From contig NZ_CP123620.1 of NCBI RefSeq assembly GCF_029873215.1, forward strand, positions 1,426,001 to 1,490,000: a stretch of DNA of 64,000 nucleotides, in the 5' to 3' direction. Shown here piece after piece: positions 44,027 to 53,141 of the stretch. This stretch comes from Nocardioides sp. BP30 (GTDB lineage: Bacteria > Actinomycetota > Actinomycetes > Propionibacteriales > Nocardioidaceae). Position 1 is the stretch's first letter. Each line of letters opens with the position of its first letter. The notes under the pieces were generated by a model. It worked only from the letters and a program-made list of their open reading frames with translations, did no database searches and was not told the origin of the DNA. A program made the translations under genes and the position numbers.

Positions 44027-44066
44027 CCGGTCCGCGCCCCGGACCGGCGTCTGAGAGGATGGCGCC

Positions 44067-44585
44067 ATGCGCGTTCACCTCGGCTGCGACCATGCCGGAC
44101 TCGACCTCAAGGCCCACCTGACCTCGCGCCTGACCGAGCTCGGGTACGACGTCGTCGACCACGGACCGTTCGTCTACGACGCGCTGGACGACTACCCGGT
44201 GTTCTGCATCCGCGCGGCGGAGGCGGTGGCGCGGGAGCGCGCGGCCGGACTGGACAGCCTGGGGGTGGTCATCGGCGGGTCGGGCAACGGCGAGCAGATG
44301 GCCGCCAACAAGGTCAGGGGCATCCGGGCCGCGCTGGCCTGGTCGGAGGAGACCGCCAAGCTCGCCCGTGACCACAACGACGCCCAGGTCGTCGCTGTCG
44401 GCGGCAGGATGCACAGCCTCGAGGACATGACCCGCTTCGTCGAGATCTTCCTCGCCGAGCCGTTCAGCCACGACGAGCGGCACGTGCGGCGCATCGGTCA
44501 GCTGGAGCGCTACGAGGCGGCGGGGGAGCGCCCCGCGCTCCCGGACTCGGCCGCAGGACTCGGGCCGGCCGAGGACCAGGACTGA
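44067..44585 (+). CDS. rpiB: Ribose-5-phosphate isomerase B
   Basis: RpiB interconverts ribose-5-phosphate and ribulose-5-phosphate. The 172-residue protein has HLGCDHAGLDLKAHLTSRLTELGYDVVDHGPF, GGSGNGEQMAANKVRGIRAALAW, and HNDAQVVAVGGRMHS. As in the actinobacterial branch, Glu in GNGEQ takes the place of the catalytic Cys found in E. coli RpiB. The acidic C-terminal 25 residues look unstructured. A Nei-type glycosylase gene follows, as in M. tuberculosis. Confidence 0.94.
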   Translation: MRVHLGCDHAGLDLKAHLTSRLTELGYDVVDHGPFVYDALDDYPVFCIRAAEAVARERAAGLDSLGVVIGGSGNGEQMAANKVRGIRAALAWSEETAKLARDHNDAQVVAVGGRMHSLEDMTRFVEIFLAEPFSHDERHVRRIGQLERYEAAGERPALPDSAAGLGPAEDQD

Positions 44586-44601
44586 GGCGAGGACCGGGGA
44601 C

Positions 44602-45453
44602 ATGCCCGAGGGGCACACCCTCCATCGGCTCGCTGCCGACCTCACGCACGCTTTCGGTGGACGGACCGTCCGCGTCGGCAGTCCGCAGGGTCGCTTCGCG
44701 GAGTCGGCCGCCCAGGTCGACGGTCAGGTCCTCGAGCGGGCCGAGGCGTGGGGCAAGCACCTGTTCATCGCCTTCCCGGGCGAGCGGTTCATCCACGTCC
44801 ACCTGGGCCTCTACGGCAAGTTCCTGATCGCGCGCGGCGAGGCCCCGGCGCCCGTCGGTCAGGTGCGCCTGCGGATCGCGGGGCCCGAGTCGTACGCCGA
44901 CCTGCGCGGTGCCACCACCTGCGACCTCATCACGGCCGGCCAGCGCGACGCGGTCCTGGAGCGGCTCGGACCCGACCCGCTGCGCGAGGACGCCCTCAGC
45001 GATCCGGCGCAGTCCGAGCGCGCCTGGGCACGCATCAGCCGCAGCAAGATGCCGATCGGTGGGCTGCTGATGAACCAGGAGGTGCTCGCCGGCGTCGGCA
45101 ACGTCTACCGCGCCGAGCTGCTCTTCCGGCACCGGATCGACCCGATGCGGCCGGGCAACACGCTGCAGCGCCGGCAGTGGAGGGCGATGTGGACCGACCT
45201 GGTGGAGCTCATGCACCAGGGTGTCGCCGACAACCGGATCGACACGGTCCGGCCCGAGCACACGCCCGAGGCGATGGGACGAGCGCCCCGTGTCGACGAC
45301 CACGGCGGCGAGGTCTACGTCTACCGGCGTACCGGCCAGCCCTGTCACGTCTGCGGCAGGGCGGTGCGTACCGCCGAGCTGCAGGGACGCAACCTCTTCT
45401 GGTGCCCCGGATGCCAACGTCCGTACAGGCCACGCACAGCGGCCGTACAGTGA
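44602..45453 (+). CDS. nei: Fpg/Nei family DNA glycosylase (endonuclease VIII type)
   Basis: The 283-residue protein starts MPEGHTLHRLAADLTHAFGGRTVRVGSPQGRFAESAAQ. Pro2-Glu3 at the N-terminus are the catalytic residues (Met removed). LLMNQEVLAGVGNVYRAELLFRHRIDP is the H2TH region, and the zinc finger is CHVCGRAVRTAELQGRNLFWCPGCQ. It removes oxidised pyrimidines and nicks the strand. Its position between rpiB and the trigger factor matches Rv2464c, a mycobacterial Nei. Confidence 0.92.
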   Translation: MPEGHTLHRLAADLTHAFGGRTVRVGSPQGRFAESAAQVDGQVLERAEAWGKHLFIAFPGERFIHVHLGLYGKFLIARGEAPAPVGQVRLRIAGPESYADLRGATTCDLITAGQRDAVLERLGPDPLREDALSDPAQSERAWARISRSKMPIGGLLMNQEVLAGVGNVYRAELLFRHRIDPMRPGNTLQRRQWRAMWTDLVELMHQGVADNRIDTVRPEHTPEAMGRAPRVDDHGGEVYVYRRTGQPCHVCGRAVRTAELQGRNLFWCPGCQRPYRPRTAAVQ

Positions 45454-45484
45454 AGCCCCGACCCCGACTCCGAGGCGAGCCAGG

Positions 45485-46588
45485 ATGAGTGTCCGAGCCA
45501 CGACCGCGCCAGTGGCGTGGCGGCGCCGGCTGAGCGCCCTGCGCGCCCAGCAACGGCGCTCGGGTCCCGAGGCGCGTGCCCTGGTGCTGCTGACGGCGCT
45601 CGCGCTCGCGCTGACCTGCCTGATCGTGCTGCTGCCCACCGTCGTACCGCTCAACTCGCTCCTGGTCCCGCTGCTGGTCGGCAGCCTGGTCCTGGGGCCG
45701 CGGGTGCTGCCGTGGTTCGTCGTCCTGGTGATGACGGTCCTCGTCGTCGCGGTGCTGCTGCGGCACGGACCGATCACGACGCTGACCGAGGTCTCGATCG
45801 GTGTGGAGTTCCTGCTCGGCCTGCTGGTGCTGCTGATGTCGTTCCGCCGCTCGCGGCTCGGCGTGGCCGGCTTCCTCGGTGAGTCGATGTTCGTCGACCT
45901 GCGCGACCGGATCCTCAACCAGGGCGGCATGCCGCAGCTCCCCGAGGGCTGGCACGCGGAGACCTCGCTCGCCTCGGCCGGCGGCACCCTGTTCGCTGGC
46001 GACTTCGTGGTGGCCAACCGACCGAGCCCCGAGCGGCTCGAGGTGGTGGTGGTGGACGTGTCGGGGAAGGGCGAGCAGGCAGGCACCCGGGCGCTGCTCC
46101 TCTCCGGCTCCTTCGGCGGCCTGCTCAGCGCCCTGCCGCCCGCGGGCTTCCTGCCTGCTGCCAACGACTACCTGCTGCGCCAGGACTGGGAGGAGGGCTT
46201 CGCCACCGCCGTCCACCTCTCGCTGCGGCTGGACACCGGTGCGTTCGAGATCCGTACGGCGGGCCACCCGCCGGCCGTTCGGCGTACGGCGGGGGACGGC
46301 AGGTGGAAGGTGCTCGCCAGCGAGGGCCCGGTGCTGGGACTGATCGAGCACGCCGAGTTCGTGGTGGCCACCGGGACGCTGCGGCCGGGCGACGCGATCA
46401 TGCTCTACACCGACGGCATGGTGGAGGAGCCCCGACGCGACATCGACCTCGGCATCGACCGCCTGCTGGGGGAGGCCGAGCAGCTGCTGCGCGGTGACTT
46501 CCACGGAGCGGCCCAGAAGCTGGTCGCCGCCCTCGGGTCCAAGGACGACGATCGAGCGATGGTCGTGGTCACCCGCGGTCGCGACTGA
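45485..46588 (+). CDS. Membrane-bound SpoIIE/PP2C-type serine phosphatase
   Basis: The 367-residue protein has three or four membrane helices (about 30-125) followed by a SpoIIE phosphatase domain: GGTLFAGDFVVANRP, VVVVDVSGKGEQAGTRALLLSGSFGGLLS with the metal-binding Asp, TAGHPPAVRR, and MLYTDGMVEEPRRDIDLGIDRLL with the second Asp. Such enzymes usually dephosphorylate anti-sigma-factor antagonists. No anti-sigma pair is beside it; two tRNA genes follow. ATG 45485 has CAGG before it and was chosen because it starts just before the membrane domain. Confidence 0.87.
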   Translation: MSVRATTAPVAWRRRLSALRAQQRRSGPEARALVLLTALALALTCLIVLLPTVVPLNSLLVPLLVGSLVLGPRVLPWFVVLVMTVLVVAVLLRHGPITTLTEVSIGVEFLLGLLVLLMSFRRSRLGVAGFLGESMFVDLRDRILNQGGMPQLPEGWHAETSLASAGGTLFAGDFVVANRPSPERLEVVVVDVSGKGEQAGTRALLLSGSFGGLLSALPPAGFLPAANDYLLRQDWEEGFATAVHLSLRLDTGAFEIRTAGHPPAVRRTAGDGRWKVLASEGPVLGLIEHAEFVVATGTLRPGDAIMLYTDGMVEEPRRDIDLGIDRLLGEAEQLLRGDFHGAAQKLVAALGSKDDDRAMVVVTRGRD

Positions 46589-46685
46589 GCGGCGACGGTG
46601 GCAGGGACCGGTTGGGTGGCGCCGGTGCCGGTGTGGCACCATGTGCGGGTTGCTCGCAGGCGGAAGGCCGTCGGCGCGGTGGCAC

Positions 46686-46756
46686 GCGGATGTAGCTCAA
46701 TGGTAGAGCCCCAGTCTTCCAAACTGGCTACGCGGGTTCGATTCCCGTCATCCGCT
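46686..46756 (+). tRNA. tRNA-Gly (anticodon TCC)
   Basis: GCGGATG and CATCCGC pair as the acceptor stem. The anticodon arm CCAGT-CTTCCAA-ACTGG has the loop with TCC, and the T arm is GGGTTCGATTCCC. CCA is not encoded. Reads GGA codons. Precedes tRNA-Pro and tig. Confidence 0.95.
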
Positions 46757-46795
46757 CGGAACGGCGCTCTCCTCTGCGGGACGAGGGCCATTTCG

Positions 46796-46868
46796 CGGGG
46801 CGTAGCGTAGTGGCTAGCGCGCCTGCTTTGGGAGCAGGAGACCGCAGGTTCGAGTCCTGTCGCCCCGA
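46796..46868 (+). tRNA. tRNA-Pro (anticodon TGG)
   Basis: CGGGGCG pairs with CGCCCCG. The anticodon arm CCTGC-TTTGGGA-GCAGG gives TGG, and the T arm contains GGTTCGAGTCC. CCA is not encoded. It ends 36 nt before the tig start. Confidence 0.95.
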
Positions 46869-46904
46869 CTGCTTCATCACCGGATCAACAAGAGGAGAAA
46901 GCCT

Positions 46905-48314
46905 GTGAAGAGCGCCGTCGAGACCTTGAGCCCGACCCGGGCCAAGCTCACCGTCGAGGTGCCCTTCGAGGAGCTCAAGCCGAGCCTCGACAAGGCATAC
47001 AAGCAGATCGCCCAGCAGGTCAACGTGCCCGGCTTCCGCCGCGGCAAGGTCCCGCCGCAGGTGATCGACCGCCAGGTCGGCCGCGGTGCCGTGCTCGACC
47101 AGGCGCTCAACGACGTTCTCCCGCAGAAGTACTCCGAGGCGCTGCAGGAGAACGAGCTGACCCCGCTGGCCCAGCCGGAGATCGAGGTCACCAAGTTCGA
47201 GGACAACGGTCCGCTGGAGTTCACCGCCGAGGTGGACGTCAAGCCGGAGATCGTGCTGCCGGACTACGACGGCATCCAGGCCCAGGTCGACGACGTCGAG
47301 GTCAGCGACGAGGACGTCGAGGAGCAGGTCGAGGCGCTGCGTGAGCGCTTCGGCACCCTCAAGGACGTCGAGCGCGCCGCGGGGGAGAACGACTTCGTCG
47401 TGATCGACCTCAAGGCCACCCAGGACGGCAACGCCGTCGAGGGCGCCGAGGTCAGCGGGATGAGCTACCAGGTGGGCCGCGGGGGCATGCTCGACGGTCT
47501 CGACGAGGCCGTCACCGGCCTGTCCGCCGGCGAGGAGAAGGCCTTCACCAGCCAGCTCGTGGGCGGCGACCTGATCGGCCAGGAGGTCGACGTCGTCGTC
47601 AAGGTCACCCAGGTGCAGGAGCAGGAGCTGCCCGAGGTCGACGACGAGTTCGCCCAGCTCGCCAGCGAGTTCGACACCGTCGAGGAGCTCAAGGCCGACG
47701 TCCGCGAGCGGCTCGCTCGCGGCAAGCGCCTCGAGCAGGCCGCCGCCGCCCGCGACGCCGTCCTCGAGGCGCTGCTCGAGCAGGTCGAGATCCCGCTGCC
47801 CGAGGGTCTGGTCACCGACGAGCTCAACAACCGCCGCGAGCAGTTCGAGCAGCAGCTCGTCTTCGCCGGTCTGACCCTGGAGAAGTACCTCGAGGACGAG
47901 GGCCAGACGCAGGAGGAGTTCGAGGCCGACCTCGAGCGCCGCGTCCGCGACTCGATCGCCGCGCAGATGCTCCTCGACGAGATCGCCGCCAAGAACGAGT
48001 ACGGCGTCGACCAGAACGAGCTGACCCAGCACGTCATCCGCCGGGCCCAGCAGTCGGGCCAGGACCCGCAGGAGGCCTTCGCCCACCTGCAGGAGCACCC
48101 GCACCACATCAGCGAGTACGCCGCGGAGATCGTCCGGGGCAAGGCGCTGGCCGAGATCGTCGAGTCCGCCAAGGTCACCGACGCCTCGGGTCACGAGGTA
48201 GTGCTCAAGGGTCTGCTGCCGGACGGCACCTTCGCCGCGGAGGGCGAGGAGTCCGAGGCCTCCGCGGAGGCCGAGGCCACCGATGAGCCCACCGAGGAGC
48301 CCACCGAGGCCTGA
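46905..48314 (+). CDS. tig: Trigger factor (peptidyl-prolyl isomerase, ribosome-bound chaperone)
   Basis: The 469-residue protein starts MKSAVETLSPTRAKLTVEVPFEELKPSLDKAYKQIAQQVNVPGFRRGKVPPQVIDR, the ribosome-binding tail with the GFRxGK signature. A FKBP-type domain is seen around 150-245 (ENDFVVIDLKATQDG) and a long helical C-domain ends in an acidic ESEASAEAEATDEPTEEPTEA tail. It binds nascent chains at the exit tunnel. AGAGGAGAAAG precedes the GTG. clpP1 lies 1.1 kb downstream, separated by a hydrolase-like gene. Confidence 0.97.
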   Translation: MKSAVETLSPTRAKLTVEVPFEELKPSLDKAYKQIAQQVNVPGFRRGKVPPQVIDRQVGRGAVLDQALNDVLPQKYSEALQENELTPLAQPEIEVTKFEDNGPLEFTAEVDVKPEIVLPDYDGIQAQVDDVEVSDEDVEEQVEALRERFGTLKDVERAAGENDFVVIDLKATQDGNAVEGAEVSGMSYQVGRGGMLDGLDEAVTGLSAGEEKAFTSQLVGGDLIGQEVDVVVKVTQVQEQELPEVDDEFAQLASEFDTVEELKADVRERLARGKRLEQAAAARDAVLEALLEQVEIPLPEGLVTDELNNRREQFEQQLVFAGLTLEKYLEDEGQTQEEFEADLERRVRDSIAAQMLLDEIAAKNEYGVDQNELTQHVIRRAQQSGQDPQEAFAHLQEHPHHISEYAAEIVRGKALAEIVESAKVTDASGHEVVLKGLLPDGTFAAEGEESEASAEAEATDEPTEEPTEA

Positions 48315-48404
48315 GGCCGCATGCGCTCGCATGGCCGTCGCGTCCGCACCCGGGTGGTGTGGACGCGGCGGCCATCGCTGTCGGTGGACCTCTAGGGTGT
48401 CCGG

Positions 48405-49343
48405 GTGGGTCCGACAGCGGCGCTGCGCCGTACCCCTCTCGGCGGCCTGCTGCGGCGCACCCGGCGGGCTGCTCGGCAGGCCCGCCGACCGATCGCCGCG
48501 CTGACCGCCCCCGTGCGGGTGCCGCTCGCGATCGCCACCGCGCCGCTGGCGCGCGCGAGCCGGCCGGTGCAGCGCCCGCCGGTCGCCCTGCGGCGGGCCG
48601 GTCGGGACGTGGCGCCCGAGGAGCTCGCCGCGCTGGCCGCCGCCGGCGGCGCCGCGACGGACCGGCTGCTCGTCCTGGTCCCCGATCTCGGTGGCGACGA
48701 GCGGCACTGGCTGCCCGGTCGTGAGCAGACGGGCGCGACCTACGCCGAGCGGCTCGGGGCGCTGCTCGGCTGGACGCCGGTCCTCACCCGGGTCGACGCG
48801 GGTCGCGACAGCGGCTCGGCGACCGAGGCCGGGCTGGAGCTGGCAGCGCTGGTCCAGCGCCTGGTGGACGCCTGGCCCGTGCCGCCGACACGGATCGCTG
48901 TGCTGACCGCCGGCGGAGGAGGCCTGGTCGTCAGGGCCGCCTGCGCGGTGCGCCTGAGCGCTGACCCACCGTGGACGGCCCTGGTCAGCGAGGTCGTCGG
49001 ACTCGGGGTGCCGCGCTACGCGGTCGAGCCGAGCCGGCTGGCCTCCGACCTCGGTCGACGACTCGACGAGCAGCTCGCCGGCATCGTGGCCGCTGACAGC
49101 GCCTTCCTCGGCCTGCGACCGGCTGTCGCCGCCGATCACCTGCTCCTGGGCGAACGGGTGATCGGCGCCCGTCCGGTCGGCGAGGCCGTCGGCCGGGTGC
49201 TGTGGTGGCGCCACCGCCGTCCGGGGCGTCCGCGGCTCGTCGTCGACCTGTTCCCCACGGCCGAGTCGTTCGAGCTTCCTGCCGGTGCACCGCTGAGCAA
49301 CCGGGCCGACGTGCACGAGGTCCTGCTGCGCTGGCTGGCGTGA
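48405..49343 (+). CDS. Alpha/beta-hydrolase-like protein without a nucleophile Ser
   Basis: The 312-residue protein has an Arg/Pro-rich N-terminus of about 75 residues and then LLVLVPDLGGDERHWLPGREQ, like the first strand and oxyanion region of a lipase-type hydrolase. Where the elbow GHSMGG would be expected, it reads AVLTAGGGGLVVRAAC, so no Ser is present. LVVDLFPTAESFELPAGAPLSNRADVHEVLLRWL resembles the last part. I infer a hydrolase fold that has lost this activity or uses another residue. It lies between tig and clpP1, 90 nt after tig, from a GTG. Confidence 0.7.
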   Translation: MGPTAALRRTPLGGLLRRTRRAARQARRPIAALTAPVRVPLAIATAPLARASRPVQRPPVALRRAGRDVAPEELAALAAAGGAATDRLLVLVPDLGGDERHWLPGREQTGATYAERLGALLGWTPVLTRVDAGRDSGSATEAGLELAALVQRLVDAWPVPPTRIAVLTAGGGGLVVRAACAVRLSADPPWTALVSEVVGLGVPRYAVEPSRLASDLGRRLDEQLAGIVAADSAFLGLRPAVAADHLLLGERVIGARPVGEAVGRVLWWRHRRPGRPRLVVDLFPTAESFELPAGAPLSNRADVHEVLLRWLA

Positions 49344-49410
49344 GCGGCTGTGAAATCTGCTGTCGGCGAACAGGGCCGGGGTTCCCGTGGTTCTGTCTCC
49401 TCCGGGGGCT

Positions 49411-50073
49411 ATGGTCGGCCACGTGAACCTGAACTCCAGCGCACCCCAGGGGTACGACGCGCCGACCATGAACGGCGGCGCCGGGCTCAACTTCCTCGAC
49501 GACAACATCTACAGCCGTCTGCTCAAGGAGCGGATCGTGTTCCTCGGCTCCGAGGTCCGCGACCAGAACGCCAACGCGATCTGCGCCCAGCTGCTGCTGC
49601 TGTCGGCCGAGGATCCTGAGGCCGACATCTTCCTGCACATCAACAGCCCGGGCGGCTCGGTGGACGCGGGCATGGCGATCTACGACACCATGAACTACAT
49701 CCCCAACGACGTCGCGACCGTGGGCATGGGCCTGGCCGCCTCGATGGGCCAGTTCCTGCTCTGCGCCGGCGCGCCGGGCAAGCGCTACGCACTGCCCCAC
49801 GCCCGGATCATGATGCACCAGCCCTCCTCTGGCATGGGTGGCTCGGCCTCCGACATCAAGATCCAGGCGCAGCAGTCGCTGCACATCAAGAAGGTGCTGC
49901 TCGACCTGATCTCCCAGCACACCGGTCAGCCGCTCGAGCAGGTCATCACCGACGCCGACCGCGACCGCTGGTTCACCGCGCAGGAGGCCCTGGAGTACGG
50001 CCTCGTCGACAAGGTGATCGCCAGCGCCAAGGAAGCCTCGGACGAGGGCCGACCCGCCCACAAGAAGGACTGA
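49411..50073 (+). CDS. clpP1: ATP-dependent Clp protease proteolytic subunit (ClpP1)
   Basis: The 220-residue subunit has the serine in [13 protein letters not shown], the His in [14 protein letters not shown] and a likely Asp near DLISQHTGQ, so the triad is complete. It is followed by a second ClpP gene after 2 nt. In actinobacteria ClpP1 and ClpP2 form a mixed 14-mer with ClpX or ClpC. Start: ATG 49411; GTG 49423 is also possible. Confidence 0.95.
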   Translation: MVGHVNLNSSAPQGYDAPTMNGGAGLNFLDDNIYSRLLKERIVFLGSEVRDQNANAICAQLLLLSAEDPEADIFLHINSPGGSVDAGMAIYDTMNYIPNDVATVGMGLAASMGQFLLCAGAPGKRYALPHARIMMHQPSSGMGGSASDIKIQAQQSLHIKKVLLDLISQHTGQPLEQVITDADRDRWFTAQEALEYGLVDKVIASAKEASDEGRPAHKKD

Positions 50074-50075
50074 GC

Positions 50076-50687
50076 ATGAACTACTACATCCCCCAGTGGG
50101 AGGAGCGGACGTCGTACGGCTTCCGCCGCATCGACCCCTACGCCAAGCTGTTCGAGGAGCGCATCATCTACCTCGGCACGCCGATCAGCGATGACGTCGC
50201 CAACGCCGTGATCGCCCAGCTGCTGTGCCTGCAGTCGATGAACCCCGACCAGGACATCAGCATCTACATCAACTCGCCGGGCGGCTCGTTCACCGCGCTC
50301 ACCGCGATCTACGACACCATCCAGTTCATCAAGCCCGACGTCCAGACCGTCTGCATGGGTCAGGCCGCCTCCGCGGCGGCGATCCTGCTCGCGGCCGGCA
50401 CCCGGGGCAAGCGGATGGCGCTGCCCAACAGCCGCATCCTGATCCACCAGCCCTACACCGAGGGCACGTTCGGCCAGACCTCGGACATCGAGATCCAGGC
50501 CAACGAGATCCTGCGGATGCGCGAGCTGCTGGAGAAGATGATCGCCGATCACAGCGGCAAGTCGATCGAGGAGGTCAGCCGCGACATCGAGCGCGACAAG
50601 ATCCTCACCGCACAGCAGGCCGTCGAGTACGGCATCGTGGACCAGGTCCTGGGCTCGCTGAAGGCGCCCGTCCCCGCCCTGGCCTGA
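50076..50687 (+). CDS. clpP2: ATP-dependent Clp protease proteolytic subunit (ClpP2)
   Basis: The 203-residue subunit has FEERIIYLGTPISDDVANAVIAQLLCLQS, catalytic Ser in GQAASAAAILLAAG, His in RILIHQPYTEG and IQANEILRMRELLEKMIADHSG with the Asp. The two-base gap to clpP1 suggests strict co-expression. The 166 nt between its stop and clpX may carry a separate clpX promoter, but I could not identify one. Confidence 0.96.
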   Translation: MNYYIPQWEERTSYGFRRIDPYAKLFEERIIYLGTPISDDVANAVIAQLLCLQSMNPDQDISIYINSPGGSFTALTAIYDTIQFIKPDVQTVCMGQAASAAAILLAAGTRGKRMALPNSRILIHQPYTEGTFGQTSDIEIQANEILRMRELLEKMIADHSGKSIEEVSRDIERDKILTAQQAVEYGIVDQVLGSLKAPVPALA

Positions 50688-50853
50688 GCGTCCCAGCAGC
50701 AGCGCACGCACAGCACGACGCGCCCCGCGCCGTACCGCCGGATCCAGCACAGGAGGTTCGGCGCGGGGTACCGTCTGAGGGTTGAGTGCCCTCCCGTCTC
50801 GGCAACCAGCAGCATCCGTTCAACGATCAAGGCAATCCGGAGGATGATCGTCC

Positions 50854-52143
<1,290 letters not shown>

Positions 52144-52179
52144 CCCGGCCCGGACGGCGTAGTCACTTCGGGCCATTTT

Positions 52180-52202
52180 GGCCGGACGGTGCCCATCCGG
52201 CC
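52180..52202 (+). terminator. Hairpin after clpX
   Basis: GGCCGGA and TCCGGCC form a 7-bp stem around nine bases, 36 nt after the clpX stop. A plausible terminator for the clpX transcript, before the His-rich gene. Confidence 0.5.
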
Positions 52203-52265
52203 GCTCCGATCAGGAAGACTGGTGCCCCGAAGCAACGACCTGGTCCGGGCAGGGAAGGGGCGAGC

Positions 52266-53057
52266 GTGAGCTCGAATCACAAGGCGCCTCTGGCGGCCTT
52301 CCTGGTCGTGGCCATCGCCTGTGTCGTCGTGGTGGCAACGAACAGCATGCGCAGCTACGCACGCGACGCGTGGCACACCTTCGCGGCTCCGGTCGTCGGT
52401 GGTCTCGAGCTGATCCAGGTCCACCACGAGCCGACCCCCGAGCCGACGAGGCCGAGTGCCCCGACGAGCACCGCAGCCACCTCGCGGTCGGTCGTCGAGC
52501 GGGCGGGCCACCCGGCCGAGCCGGCCTCCACCGGGGCCGGTGCCCAGCGCCATGGTCACCACGGCAGGGCCGAGGACAAGACCAGCGACCACGCCACGAC
52601 CGCGACGGTGACGACGGTGACCACCGATCCGGTGACCTCGACGACGACCCCCACGAGCCCCACGACCCCGACGACGCCGGTAGCGCCGGTGGCGCCCACC
52701 TCCGGCTGGCCTTCGAGTGGCGGTGGCCGCAGCCACGACGGGCAGCACGGCTGGACCGGCCACCGCGGCTCGCACGGTTCTCGCGGGCACACCCACACGG
52801 CGTCCTCCGAGAGTCACCCGACGGTCCGTTCCTCCCAGACAGTGGCCTCGAAGACCACCCTGACGATCCCCCCGAAGACCTCCGCCACGGGCCCGACCCG
52901 GGGAGCTGGGAAGCAGCACGGCCACGGCCCGAAGAGCACCTCGCCCTCGAGCTCGCACGGCAACGGCTCGCACGGCAACGGCTGGGGAAGCAGCCGGGGC
53001 GATCACGCGGGCGCCACCCGCGGCGGCGACTCCGGCCGGCACCACGGCCGGCACTGA
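52266..53057 (+). CDS. Membrane-anchored low-complexity His/Gly/Thr-rich protein
   Basis: The 263-residue protein has one N-terminal membrane helix (about 7-25; APLAAFLVVAIACVVVVAT) with a short cytoplasmic part, then a disordered region: Pro/Thr-rich (about 55-145), then Ser/Gly with many His (HDGQHGWTGHRGSHGSRGHTH; HGNGSHGNGW; GRHHGRH at the end). About 25 histidines could bind metal ions weakly. No enzymatic domain is seen. Codon use is that of the flanking genes. It starts from a GTG 122 nt after clpX and converges on valS. Confidence 0.7.
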   Translation: MSSNHKAPLAAFLVVAIACVVVVATNSMRSYARDAWHTFAAPVVGGLELIQVHHEPTPEPTRPSAPTSTAATSRSVVERAGHPAEPASTGAGAQRHGHHGRAEDKTSDHATTATVTTVTTDPVTSTTTPTSPTTPTTPVAPVAPTSGWPSSGGGRSHDGQHGWTGHRGSHGSRGHTHTASSESHPTVRSSQTVASKTTLTIPPKTSATGPTRGAGKQHGHGPKSTSPSSSHGNGSHGNGWGSSRGDHAGATRGGDSGRHHGRH

Positions 53058-53074
53058 TCCACCCCACCTACGTC

Positions 53075-53108
53075 GACGGCGGCCCACCCCGAGGGGCGGA
53101 CCGCCGTC
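53075..53108. terminator. Hairpin between the His-rich gene and valS
   Basis: GACGGCGG and CCGCCGTC form an 8-bp stem with further C/G pairing towards the centre. It lies between the stops of two convergent genes and can terminate both. Confidence 0.6.
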
Positions 53109-53141
53109 ATCGCGTCCTGGCCGGCCCGATGGCCGGCGGGC

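Noticed and set aside
49344..49410. ClgR-type box ahead of clpP1
   Set aside because: CTGTCGGCGAACAG has 4-bp symmetric ends, but the match to known Clp-regulator sites is too weak to annotate.
46728..49508. 926-codon reverse open frame across tig and its neighbour
   Set aside because: Antisense of trigger factor and of the following gene, and it also runs through both the tRNA-Pro and the tRNA-Gly 3' region. Repetitive Leu/Gly/Asp content is the mirror of an acidic protein.
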